Assembly (NCBI GenBank): GCA_964443415.1
Contig: CAYUDC010000001.1
Span: 32,095-96,094 of the forward strand
Direction: 5' to 3'
DNA: 64,000 nucleotides
Source: B1 sp964443415
Lineage (GTDB): Bacteria > Bacteroidota > Bacteroidia > UKL13-3
The translations under genes and the position numbers were made by a program. The notes beneath the pieces were generated by a model, which had not been told where the DNA came from, ran no database searches, and was given only the letters and a program-made list of their open reading frames with translations. This document shows positions 54,089-62,220 of this stretch, piece by piece (position 1 is the first letter of the stretch; every line of letters begins with the position of its first letter).

Positions 54089-55456
54089 TTATTTAATAAC
54101 GGTGTAAGTGAGTTTTAGTTTAAAATTACCTGAGTTTTTCTTGGTATTTAAAATAATTCGTTCTGCAGTTAGAGGATTATCGGCCGGAATAATAAGGTTC
54201 ATTCCGTAGTTTAGGTTTGAACCATTTTTATATTGAATCAGTAAATTTTGAAGGTGTCTAACAATATTAAATGAGTAACTCTTATTGTTTAGTTTTCCAT
54301 CATAATAGGCCGATGTTTCAGCAATTTGATCTCTTAGAAATCCATTTTTTCCTAAAGAATCAGAGTTTACCAAGGCTAAGTTTAATGGCAATGTGTAGGT
54401 CTCATTGCTGGTTCCCTCCATTACCGTAAACTGAATATTTGCACCATTAATGGCAATTTTTTTATTGTTTAATGCCTGAAATAAATCTGGCATTTCAATT
54501 CTTAATTTGGTGCCACCTAGTGGTTGTAAAAAGGCCGTGTCTCGGTGTGTTCCTTTAAAGGCGGTTTGAACCAATTCTGCAGGTCGCTGTAATTGTTCAT
54601 AAAAATTGTAGGATGCATCTGCGCCATTAGCCCCCCCTAAGATAGGAAAATCAACGGCAAGGCTGTCACCATAATAAGCAGTTAATGCACTTACATCTGA
54701 ATTTAACCTCACATAAGCAATGGCACCTTCTCCTGCGTTATAGTTTGATTCATCTACTATAACTAAACCTTTAAAGGCAGATTTAAAAGCTGTTTGAGAA
54801 GCAAAATCACCTCTAGCCTCGCCACCATAAAGCAATGTCTGAAAGGTTTGATTCATTGGAATTCTAATATGAGGAGGAATGATAATGGTCTCTGTTCCTA
54901 ATTTGATGGTAGTAGAATCCTTGAAATTAAATTTACCTGTCCAAGAGCCCATTTCAACGGCATTCATTTTAAATTTCCTAGTCGAATAATAGATGGAATC
55001 TCTATTTAGGTCTTCGTTTAGCAGGTAAACCTTTAACGTATGAATGGCATCTGGGTTGCCATAATAATCTTTAAAGGTAGTACCCGTTGAATTTACCAAT
55101 GTTCTAAACCTAAGTTGAAGGTGGCATGAATCTAATTTGGTAATGTTAGTTCCCCAAGAAAATCCATTGCCCGGTAAGCTAAATTGTGTAATAATCGATG
55201 CTTGATTAGTTCCAAAGACAGGGTCGTTTATTTTGCCTATTGCTAATGATCCTAACCTAGAAGTAATTACAGAATCCATTTGAACGGTATAAGCGTTCAG
55301 AGTAATAGAAGTATCGTATACTATTTCAAATCCATTTCTTGACGAAACAAACTGAGCTCCTATTGTTTCAGTATCTTTTTTACAAGAAACTAGACTTAGG
55401 ACAAGAAATAAGGCTATTCCAGCGATTTTAATTCTGGTGCTCCAACAACGAATCAT
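54089..55456 (-). CDS. DUF4270 family lipoprotein
   Basis: 455 residues from the ATG at 55456; the frame extends to 55561 inside the upstream gene. MIRCWSTRIKIAGIALFLVL leads to a lipobox ending LSLVSC near residue 25, so it is a lipoprotein. The mature part is beta-rich (ETIGAQFV, SLAIGKINDPVFGTN, AIAYVRLN), matching DUF4270, a Bacteroidota family of unknown function often placed near panC and a glycogen-synthase-like gene, as here. It probably sits in the outer membrane. Confidence 0.85.
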   Translation of the reverse strand: MIRCWSTRIKIAGIALFLVLSLVSCKKDTETIGAQFVSSRNGFEIVYDTSITLNAYTVQMDSVITSRLGSLAIGKINDPVFGTNQASIITQFSLPGNGFSWGTNITKLDSCHLQLRFRTLVNSTGTTFKDYYGNPDAIHTLKVYLLNEDLNRDSIYYSTRKFKMNAVEMGSWTGKFNFKDSTTIKLGTETIIIPPHIRIPMNQTFQTLLYGGEARGDFASQTAFKSAFKGLVIVDESNYNAGEGAIAYVRLNSDVSALTAYYGDSLAVDFPILGGANGADASYNFYEQLQRPAELVQTAFKGTHRDTAFLQPLGGTKLRIEMPDLFQALNNKKIAINGANIQFTVMEGTSNETYTLPLNLALVNSDSLGKNGFLRDQIAETSAYYDGKLNNKSYSFNIVRHLQNLLIQYKNGSNLNYGMNLIIPADNPLTAERIILNTKKNSGNFKLKLTYTVIK

Positions 55457-56246
55457 ATAAGTGTATATATGCCTCCGTGTTATCAGCGCTTTCAACATGC
55501 TCAATAATCGGTTTGCCTTTTTGTTTTTTAATGAACTTACTAACCTCTGGATCAATTTCATTACTGGCTCTTACCAAAGCATCTGCGTGGGTAATGCCAC
55601 TCATGTATAAGTCTGCGCAAGTAGCATTTGCCAATGAGGAAACCTGTTTATTATCTATAGAGTTTAAACTGGCTTTTCTTCCAAATTCTTTACCCATATT
55701 TTCGTCAAATTGGTTCTCAAAAATAGAGTATACTACTTTGGCAAACCTAAATACAGGCTCATCTTTGTAAATAGTTTTTAGGTAAAGAGGAATTAAGCTA
55801 GTCATCCATCCTTGACAGTGAATGATATCGGGCTGCCAACCTAATTTTTTTACAGTTTCTAACGCTCCTTTACAAAAGAAAATAGTCCTTTCATCATTGT
55901 CACCAAAAAACTCATTGTTTTCATTGGTGTAAACAAACTTTCGATGAAAATAATCCTCATTGTCCAGAAAGTAAACCTGCATTTTTGCTTCAGGAAGGGA
56001 AGCTACCTTAATAGTTAGAGGGTTGTCGTTGTCGTCGATAGTAATATTAATACCACTTAATCTAACAACTTCATGAAGGCGGTTTCTTCTTTCGTTAATA
56101 CAACCAAATCGAGGCATTAAAACCCTAATTTCATTGTCTTTCTCTTGAATTGCCTGTGGCAATACTCTTGCCAATTCACCAACACTACTAACTTTTAGGA
56201 AAGGTGTCATTTCCGAAGAAATGTACAGAACTCTCTTTTTTGCCAT
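55428..56246 (-). CDS. Glycogen/starch synthase-like protein, GT5 N-terminal domain only
   Basis: 272 residues from MAKKRVLYISSEM (ATG at 56246; a GTG two codons earlier is open). It follows the N-terminal Rossmann half of GT5 glycogen synthases: the start SSEMTPF, KVSSVGELARVLPQAI (canonical KxGGLADV is altered), VYFLDNEDYF, and WQPDIIHCQGW. The C-terminal GT1 half, which holds the sugar-nucleotide site, is absent. Synthase activity alone is therefore doubtful. Bacteroidota commonly carry this short form divergent from panC. It overlaps the DUF4270 gene by 29 bp. Confidence 0.85.
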   Translation of the reverse strand: MAKKRVLYISSEMTPFLKVSSVGELARVLPQAIQEKDNEIRVLMPRFGCINERRNRLHEVVRLSGINITIDDNDNPLTIKVASLPEAKMQVYFLDNEDYFHRKFVYTNENNEFFGDNDERTIFFCKGALETVKKLGWQPDIIHCQGWMTSLIPLYLKTIYKDEPVFRFAKVVYSIFENQFDENMGKEFGRKASLNSIDNKQVSSLANATCADLYMSGITHADALVRASNEIDPEVSKFIKKQKGKPIIEHVESADNTEAYIHLYDSLLEHQN

Positions 56247-56270
56247 ACACACCTAGTTTAAAAAAGTATG

Positions 56271-56278
56271 CAAAGTTA
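56271..56278 (-). promoter_or_regulatory. Putative -7 element, TAACTTTG, for the GT5-like gene
   Basis: Exact TAnnTTTG on the minus strand, 24 bp before the ATG at 56246, in the 114-bp gap divergent from panC. No clear -33 was found. Confidence 0.4.
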
Positions 56279-56360
56279 CGTTAATCTTAAATAAATTCCT
56301 TAATATTCGCAGCATTAATACGGTGTTTTTTACTTATTTAATTGATAACCAAACGTTAAA

Positions 56361-57200
56361 GTGATTTTATTTAGGAAGTCCAAAGATTTAAAGGAGTATT
56401 TAGAGAACCAGAAGAATAATGGCAGTAGTGTTGGCTTTGTGCCAACTATGGGTGCTTTGCATGAGGGCCATCTATCGTTGGTTCAAGAGGCTAAAAGCAA
56501 ATGTGAGGTGGTGGTAGCTAGTATTTTTGTAAATCCAACCCAATTTAATAATGCAAACGATTTAGCAACCTACCCAAGAACCATTGAGAGTGATATTAGA
56601 AAGCTGATAGGTGTGGGTTGTGATGTGTTGTTTCATCCAGAGGTTTCGGATATTTACAAAGACTACGATAATAAAGTATCTACCGACTCATATGGTAAAT
56701 TTATTGAGGTTTTAGAAGGAGAAAAAAGACCAGGCCATTTTGATGGAGTGGCTACCATTCTTACCAAGCTATTTCATCTTGTGGTCCCCGATCAAGTTTT
56801 TTTTGGCCAGAAAGATTTTCAACAGTGCATGGTAGTATCAGAACTTATTGCCAGAGATTTTCCTTCGATTATCATGAATCGTTGTCCAATAAAGCGCGAG
56901 CCGGATGGTTTAGCGATGAGTAGCAGGAATGTGAGACTTAGCGAAGATGAAAGAAGGGATGCTGCTAAAATTTATGAGGTTCTAAAAGCCTTAGAAAATA
57001 ATTGGTCTGAGGAGAACTGGCAGGAGGGAATTGCTTTGGCGAGGTTAAAACTTAGTCAAGCTCCTTTTAAATTGGATTATCTGGAGGTGTGTGAAGAAAA
57101 AAGCCTAATTCCCATTTCAAGCTTTACCAAACCAGTGGTTGTTTTAGTAGCGGTGTATTTAGGTGAAACACGTTTAATTGATAATTTGATAATTACCTAA
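56361..57200 (+). CDS. panC: Pantothenate synthetase
   Basis: 279 residues with a GTG start. Motifs PTMGALHEGHLSL (HxGH-type H34 and H37), SIFVNPTQFN, FFGQKDFQQ and SSRNVRLSEDER are all intact. PanC ligates pantoate and beta-alanine with ATP, giving pantothenate for CoA synthesis. It stands alone, divergent from the GT5-like gene and 37 bp before lutB. Confidence 0.97.
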   Translation: MILFRKSKDLKEYLENQKNNGSSVGFVPTMGALHEGHLSLVQEAKSKCEVVVASIFVNPTQFNNANDLATYPRTIESDIRKLIGVGCDVLFHPEVSDIYKDYDNKVSTDSYGKFIEVLEGEKRPGHFDGVATILTKLFHLVVPDQVFFGQKDFQQCMVVSELIARDFPSIIMNRCPIKREPDGLAMSSRNVRLSEDERRDAAKIYEVLKALENNWSEENWQEGIALARLKLSQAPFKLDYLEVCEEKSLIPISSFTKPVVVLVAVYLGETRLIDNLIIT

Positions 57201-57216
57201 ACCTTATTTAGTTTTG
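57185..57216 (+). promoter_or_regulatory. Bacteroidota-type promoter TTTG-N20-TAGTTTTG for lutB
   Basis: TTTG at 57185-57188 (inside the end of panC) and TAGTTTTG at 57209-57216 fit TTTG/TAnnTTTG with a 20-bp spacer. The ATG follows at 57238 after 21 bp. Confidence 0.5.
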
Positions 57217-57237
57217 ATACAAACATTGTTTATTTAA

Positions 57238-58608
57238 ATGCGAGCAATTGAGGCCTTTCATAAAAGTTTTGGAAATACTGGAAGTAATTCTAATACTAAG
57301 GTATTGCATTTAATGAACCATCTGAATGAAGCAAGAAACATAGGGATTAATAAAACTTTTGAAAATTTAGAACTTGCTAAGCAACGGGCTTCCTACACTA
57401 AATGGAAGGTTACCGAGAATTTGGATAAATACCTTGTAGATTTTGAAGCTTCTGTATTAAGAAGAGGGGGAAAGGTGCTTTGGGCTTATGATGCAGAAAA
57501 TGCCATTCATGAAGTTGAGCAAATCATAAAAAAGGCAAAAGGGAGGAAAGTTCTGCATAGCGAATCTTTCCTTTCATTAGAAATAGGCTTAGGAGAGCAT
57601 CTTAGGAAAAATGGCTACGAATATGTAGATACTTCCATTACCTCCTATTTCTTGGGGCTATTACACCAGCAACCCTTCCATCCTGTTTTGCCTGCCGCAA
57701 ATTTAGATAGAGACAAATTAGTAAAGGAACTAAACCAAAAAATAAGATCGTCTTTAGAGGCCGGAAATGAAGAAGTCTTAAGTGATGTAAGAGATGAACT
57801 TAGAAGAAAGTTTTTTGATTCGGAGATAGGAATTATAGAGGCTGATTATCTACTTGCAGATACAGGTATGGTAGTGGTTTCTGAAAATGAAGGAGATGCT
57901 AGGCTTAGCGTTACCTTCTCTAAAACAAATATTATTTTAGCCTCTATTGATAAGATTTTGCCTTCGTTTTCGGATTTAGAATTATTTTTACCTTTACTTT
58001 CAACTTTTAAAAATGGGCAACCCTTGCCTTCCTATTGCAGTATTTTGGGCCCCCCATTAAGAGAGGAATCTGAGGTAAGTCCTGAGTTTATAATTTTACT
58101 CATTGACAATGGCAGGTCTAATATAGTGGCTTCTCAAGAGCAACGCCAGTCACTTTCTTGCATTGGTTGTGGGGCCTGTTATGATGTCTGCCCTATTTTT
58201 GCCAATTCAGAGGGTATGTCGGGTTATCAGGGCTCTTACGCAGGTCCAATTGGGCAGGTATTAAATCCTCTTCAAAAAGGCTTGGATCAATACAAACATT
58301 TGAGTTTTGCATCTACCATTTGCGGAAAGTGTACAAAGGCCTGCCCTGTAAATATAGACTTACATAATCATCTGCTTAGAAATAGAAATGAAAGTGTAAA
58401 GTTAAACCTCGAAAAAACAAGTGAGAAATTAGCTTGGTACACCTGGAAAAAATTTATGCTAAGCAGAAAGAACATGAATAGGCCTGCTGCCATTAAAGGA
58501 TTTACTTTAAAGCAATTATTTAAATCGGATTGGGGAGAAGAGCGCGAGTTTCCAAAACTTGCAGACAAATCTTTTAACCAAATGTGGCGCGAAAGAAATA
58601 ATGTTTAA
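57238..58608 (+). CDS. lutB: Lactate utilisation iron-sulfur protein LutB
   Basis: 456 residues. A LUD domain (about 60-290) is followed by an iron-sulfur region with CIGCGACYDVCP (C308, C311, C314, C318) and CGKCTKACP (C362, C365, C369). This arrangement is that of LutB, the electron-transfer subunit of the L-lactate oxidising LutABC complex. LutA and LutC are not adjacent here, which is unusual, although Bacteroidota often place them apart. The stop codon touches the stop of the convergent moxR. Confidence 0.9.
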   Translation: MRAIEAFHKSFGNTGSNSNTKVLHLMNHLNEARNIGINKTFENLELAKQRASYTKWKVTENLDKYLVDFEASVLRRGGKVLWAYDAENAIHEVEQIIKKAKGRKVLHSESFLSLEIGLGEHLRKNGYEYVDTSITSYFLGLLHQQPFHPVLPAANLDRDKLVKELNQKIRSSLEAGNEEVLSDVRDELRRKFFDSEIGIIEADYLLADTGMVVVSENEGDARLSVTFSKTNIILASIDKILPSFSDLELFLPLLSTFKNGQPLPSYCSILGPPLREESEVSPEFIILLIDNGRSNIVASQEQRQSLSCIGCGACYDVCPIFANSEGMSGYQGSYAGPIGQVLNPLQKGLDQYKHLSFASTICGKCTKACPVNIDLHNHLLRNRNESVKLNLEKTSEKLAWYTWKKFMLSRKNMNRPAAIKGFTLKQLFKSDWGEEREFPKLADKSFNQMWRERNNV

Positions 58609-59574
58609 TTAAAGAAGTTCCTTAATAATTTTTTCTAAGGAAACATTCTCTGCTTCTGCCTTAAAATTTCTGATTAATCTGTGTTTAAGTACGTTTACCG
58701 CTATGGCTTTTACATCTTCAATGTCTGGCGAAAATTTGCCATGTAGCAGTGCATGACACTTTGCACCTAGTATTAAAAACTGCCCAGCTCTTGGTCCTGC
58801 ACCATAAGATAGAAATTCATTACTCATAGGATGAGAATGAGCTGTATGAGGTCTTGTTTTGCTTACCAAGCTTACTGCATAATTAAGAACATTATCCGTA
58901 ACAGGCACTCGTCTTACTAAATTTTGAAAGTAAATAATCTCATTTTGGCGCATCACCGTTTGAAGATCGGTGACAAAATTTTGAGTGGTTTTCCTAATGA
59001 TTTCAATTTCGTCTTCTAGACTTGGGTAATCAAGATAGATGTTAAACATAAACCTGTCCAATTGAGCCTCTGGTAAAGGGTAAGTTCCTTCTTGGTCTAT
59101 TGGATTTTGTGTAGCTAATACAAAAAATGGCTCTTCTAATTTATGGAATTTTCCTCCTACCGTAACCGATTTTTCTTGCATGGCTTCAAGTAAAGCTGCT
59201 TGGGTTTTAGGTGGAGTTCTATTGATTTCGTCGGCAAGGATAATGTTAGCAAACAAAGGCCCTCTTATAAATTTAAACTCTCTTTTCTCGTCTAAAATTT
59301 CAGAGCCTGTTATGTCGCTTGGCATTAAATCTGGAGTAAATTGGATTCTGCTAAATTTTAAATCAAGTACTTCCGAAACCGATTTAATCAATAAGGTTTT
59401 GGCTAATCCAGGTAATCCGATTAATAATGAATGGCCGTTACATAAAATAGAAATTAAAACAGCATCCACCACATCGGTTTGCCCAACAATTGCTTTAGAA
59501 ATTTCTGATTTAAGTTGCTTATATTTTTCTTGAAGCGCTAGTGCCGCTTCTTTATCATTGTTAAATTCAATCAT
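58609..59574 (-). CDS. MoxR-family AAA+ ATPase
   Basis: 321 residues with Walker A GLPGLAKT (53-60), Walker B IILADEINRTPPKTQAALLE and the closing AEAENVSLEKI. MoxR ATPases act as chaperones that help load metals or assemble multi-subunit complexes, often with von Willebrand (DUF58/VWA) proteins next door. No such partner lies in this window. It starts 6 bp after the surA-like gene ends, so it shares that operon. Confidence 0.95.
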   Translation of the reverse strand: MIEFNNDKEAALALQEKYKQLKSEISKAIVGQTDVVDAVLISILCNGHSLLIGLPGLAKTLLIKSVSEVLDLKFSRIQFTPDLMPSDITGSEILDEKREFKFIRGPLFANIILADEINRTPPKTQAALLEAMQEKSVTVGGKFHKLEEPFFVLATQNPIDQEGTYPLPEAQLDRFMFNIYLDYPSLEDEIEIIRKTTQNFVTDLQTVMRQNEIIYFQNLVRRVPVTDNVLNYAVSLVSKTRPHTAHSHPMSNEFLSYGAGPRAGQFLILGAKCHALLHGKFSPDIEDVKAIAVNVLKHRLIRNFKAEAENVSLEKIIKELL

Positions 59575-59580
59575 TCTTAA

Positions 59581-60927
59581 TTAATTTGGTCTAATCCATT
59601 TGCTTAATTGTTCGCTGTTTCTATAGTTTCCATTGATTTGGATATAGAATTCTTTTCTGGTTTTCTCTACCCATTTTTCTTTCACTTGTTTTTGTTTTTT
59701 TTCAAAAGCTTGTGCCTGCAATTTTTGATAGTCATCCTTTAAATTAGCTCTATGAGGAGGGGTTTCGCTTTTTAAATAGAAAACACGCCAAGCTTTTTTC
59801 TGTTCTGGGCCAGGTAGTGTAAATAATTCGGGCTCTGAAATTTCTCCTACCTTCATGTCTTGAACATTGATGTTTAGCTCTTTAGAAAGGATATCTACAG
59901 AGATTCTGGTATTACCAGTTACCATAGTACCAATATAACCACCACTTCCTTTTGTAAATTCATCAGTAGAATGTCTTTTAACTACTATTTCAAAACTAAC
60001 TGAATCATTTTTTACCAGATTAACTAAACTATCTATGAGGTTTTTGGCCAATAAAATATCTGATGGATAGATTTTTGGCATGATTAGGATGTGTCTCGCA
60101 TTTGCTTCTTCACCTCTTCTTTGAATGCCTTGAATAATGTGGTAACCATATTTTGTTTCTATAATTTTAGAAATGCTATCTGGTTTAAGTTTAAAAGCCG
60201 CTCCTTCAAATTCTGGCACCATCATTCCCCTTCCAAAAAAACCCAAGTCGCCACCTCTAGAGGCCGAGGTTCTATCGTCTGAATAAATCAATGCAAGTGT
60301 GCTAAATTTATCCCCGTCTTCTATAATTCTCCTCTTTAATTCGGCAATCTTTTCGTAGGCAATTTGTCTTGATTCTTTACTCACTTTTGGTTCAATTACC
60401 AATTGTGCCAATTCAACTTCAGAAGAGATATAGGGCAAGCTATCTTCTGGAATTTCATTGTAAAAGTTCTTTACATCCGTAGGGGTTACCTTTACGTCTT
60501 TCAAAATTTTAGCCATCATGGCTTGAGCCAATTGGTTGTTTTTAATTTTTTCTCTGTTTGCAGCTTTTATCTCCGAGATGCTTTTACCATAAATTTCTTC
60601 TAATCGCTTCTCTCCGCCGTATTCCTGAGAAAAATAACGTATGCGTTCATCTAGCTCTGCATCTATTCTCTCTTCATTCACTGGTAAGCTGTCAATTTGC
60701 GCTTTTAGTACCAATAAGTTTTCAATTAATTTTTGTTCTAGAATGGCAATTTTCAATGAATCACTGCCTTTGCCAAGCTCTCTAACAGCCTGTTCATAGG
60801 CTACTTCTATTTCTGATCTTAAGATAATCTTATCTGCTACCACGGCTACAATTTCGTCAACAATTTGCGCTTGATTATTGCTAGCGGTAACTAAAATAAG
60901 TAGAAAAGTATATAATATTTTTTTCAT
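59581..60927 (-). CDS. surA: SurA-like periplasmic peptidyl-prolyl isomerase
   Basis: 448 residues from MKKILYTFLLILVTASNN (ATG at 60927), a signal peptide. A SurA_N-type helical region (about 25-165) precedes two parvulin domains: one about 170-270 with SRGGDLGFFGRGMMVPEFE, and one about 275-385 with ARHILIMPK and KGSGGYIGTM. SurA chaperones outer-membrane barrel proteins in the periplasm. It is followed by moxR and is 35 bp after the threonine synthase gene. Confidence 0.9.
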   Translation of the reverse strand: MKKILYTFLLILVTASNNQAQIVDEIVAVVADKIILRSEIEVAYEQAVRELGKGSDSLKIAILEQKLIENLLVLKAQIDSLPVNEERIDAELDERIRYFSQEYGGEKRLEEIYGKSISEIKAANREKIKNNQLAQAMMAKILKDVKVTPTDVKNFYNEIPEDSLPYISSEVELAQLVIEPKVSKESRQIAYEKIAELKRRIIEDGDKFSTLALIYSDDRTSASRGGDLGFFGRGMMVPEFEGAAFKLKPDSISKIIETKYGYHIIQGIQRRGEEANARHILIMPKIYPSDILLAKNLIDSLVNLVKNDSVSFEIVVKRHSTDEFTKGSGGYIGTMVTGNTRISVDILSKELNINVQDMKVGEISEPELFTLPGPEQKKAWRVFYLKSETPPHRANLKDDYQKLQAQAFEKKQKQVKEKWVEKTRKEFYIQINGNYRNSEQLSKWIRPN

Positions 60928-60962
60928 CTGTTGTGGCAAATATCTGATATGTTTGGTTCAAC

Positions 60963-62078
60963 TCAAGATTTTAATAATAATTCCTGTATTTTATCTGTAG
61001 ATTTTAGTCCGTTTCCACTAAAAAGACTTACAATGTTACCTGAATTTTCTAGAGAGGCTGCGTATTTTTTTAACCCTGCGAGGGTTGCTGCTGAGGTTGG
61101 TTCAATAAAAAAGCCTTTAAAAGCTAGTTCTCTCCACGTATCCACAATTTCATTTTCCTCCACAATAATGACGGTTCCATGCGTGTTTCTAACCATTTCA
61201 ACCATTTGATTTTTTCTTTTTGGTTCTGCAATAGCAATGCCTTCAGCAATGGTTTTCGAGGTCTTTGTGATTGGGTTCAAACCGAAAAATTGATTGTAAA
61301 CTGGCGAACAGGCAGCAGTTTGAATGGCAATGAGTTTTGGTATCTTGTTAATTAATCCGGCCTCGTATAATTCAGTAAATCCAATATAGCATCCAATCAA
61401 TAAAGTTCCATTTCCTGCAGGTAACACAACCGCATCTGGACACGCATAATCTAACTGTTCTATCAATTCGTAGGCAAAAGTTTTGGTGCCTTGAAAAAAT
61501 ACAGGATGATATACATGACTTGCATAACAATGATTGGCTGCCCTCTTTAAGGTTTGACGAGCGGTTTCGTCTCTATCCCCATCAATTTTTATAATATTAG
61601 CGCCATAGGCCTGCATTTGTAAGATTTTTCCAGCAGAGGTATTGGCTGGTAAAAATATATCACAAGAAATATTTCCAGCTGCTGCATAGGCAGCTATTGC
61701 TGCACCAGCATTTCCGCTGCTATCTTGTATTACATGCTTTGCGCCGAGTTCCTTTAAGAAACTCATCAAAACGGCCGCTCCCCGATCTTTATAACTGCCA
61801 CTTGGAAACATTTGATCCTGCTTTATTGTGGCTCTTAAACCATTTTCAAAGGTGATTTCAGTGAGAGGGGTAATCATTTCTCCTAAACTTATGGCAGTCA
61901 AAGTATTTTTAATTGGTAAAACATTTGCATATCGCCATAATCCCAATTTTTTATGTAAAAAATTTTTGGGGTCAGGTTGCGGTTTGAACCAAAGATCAAG
62001 TAGTTCATTATTCTCTCCAATCCATTGATTAACAGAAATATCAAATGATTTTTTACTTATTTCACCAATAAAATGCAT
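60963..62078 (-). CDS. thrC: Threonine synthase
   Basis: 371 residues of fold type II PLP enzyme. PLP-binding lysine K97 lies in FPSGSYKDRG; DSSGNAGAAIAAYAA is the PLP-phosphate loop, and VVLPAGNGTLLIG is typical. ThrC converts O-phosphohomoserine to threonine. At 371 residues it matches the shorter bacterial or archaeal type (threonine synthase-like). A threonine dehydratase-like function cannot be ruled out. The gene leads the surA-moxR run. Confidence 0.85.
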   Translation of the reverse strand: MHFIGEISKKSFDISVNQWIGENNELLDLWFKPQPDPKNFLHKKLGLWRYANVLPIKNTLTAISLGEMITPLTEITFENGLRATIKQDQMFPSGSYKDRGAAVLMSFLKELGAKHVIQDSSGNAGAAIAAYAAAGNISCDIFLPANTSAGKILQMQAYGANIIKIDGDRDETARQTLKRAANHCYASHVYHPVFFQGTKTFAYELIEQLDYACPDAVVLPAGNGTLLIGCYIGFTELYEAGLINKIPKLIAIQTAACSPVYNQFFGLNPITKTSKTIAEGIAIAEPKRKNQMVEMVRNTHGTVIIVEENEIVDTWRELAFKGFFIEPTSAATLAGLKKYAASLENSGNIVSLFSGNGLKSTDKIQELLLKS

Positions 62079-62220
62079 TCAAATGGTCTTAATTATTTAC
62101 AAACGAATATCTTAAACAATTACTAAAAAGTAATATTTTAGCGAATTATTAATATTCTTAAGAAAATATTTAGTTCCAAGGCTAATATCTTTGAACGCAT
62201 AATTCTGAAAAACTATTGTT
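62079..62220. other. 142-bp divergent gap between thrC and the surface-protein gene
   Basis: Very AT-rich. It contains a short ATTACT-AAAA-AGTAAT inverted repeat (62119-62134), a TTCTTAAGAA palindrome near 62156 and the promoter element at 62186. The rest shows nothing further. Confidence 0.4.
62186..62193 (+). promoter_or_regulatory. Putative -7 element, TATCTTTG, for the surface-protein gene
   Basis: Exact TAnnTTTG, 27 bp before the ATG at 62221. The -33 region has no clear TTTG. Confidence 0.4.

Noticed and set aside
55428..56246. Glycogen synthase gene cut by a frameshift
   Set aside because: The GT1 half is not present in any frame downstream, where an intact DUF4270 gene starts. The short form is common in the phylum.
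58369..58568. Minus-strand frame at the end of lutB
   Set aside because: It is antisense to the conserved lutB C-terminus with no promoter or homologous pattern.
62119..62134. ATTACT-AAAA-AGTAAT hairpin as a terminator
   Set aside because: The stem is only 6 bp and AT-only. It lies upstream of two divergent genes, where a terminator has no use.
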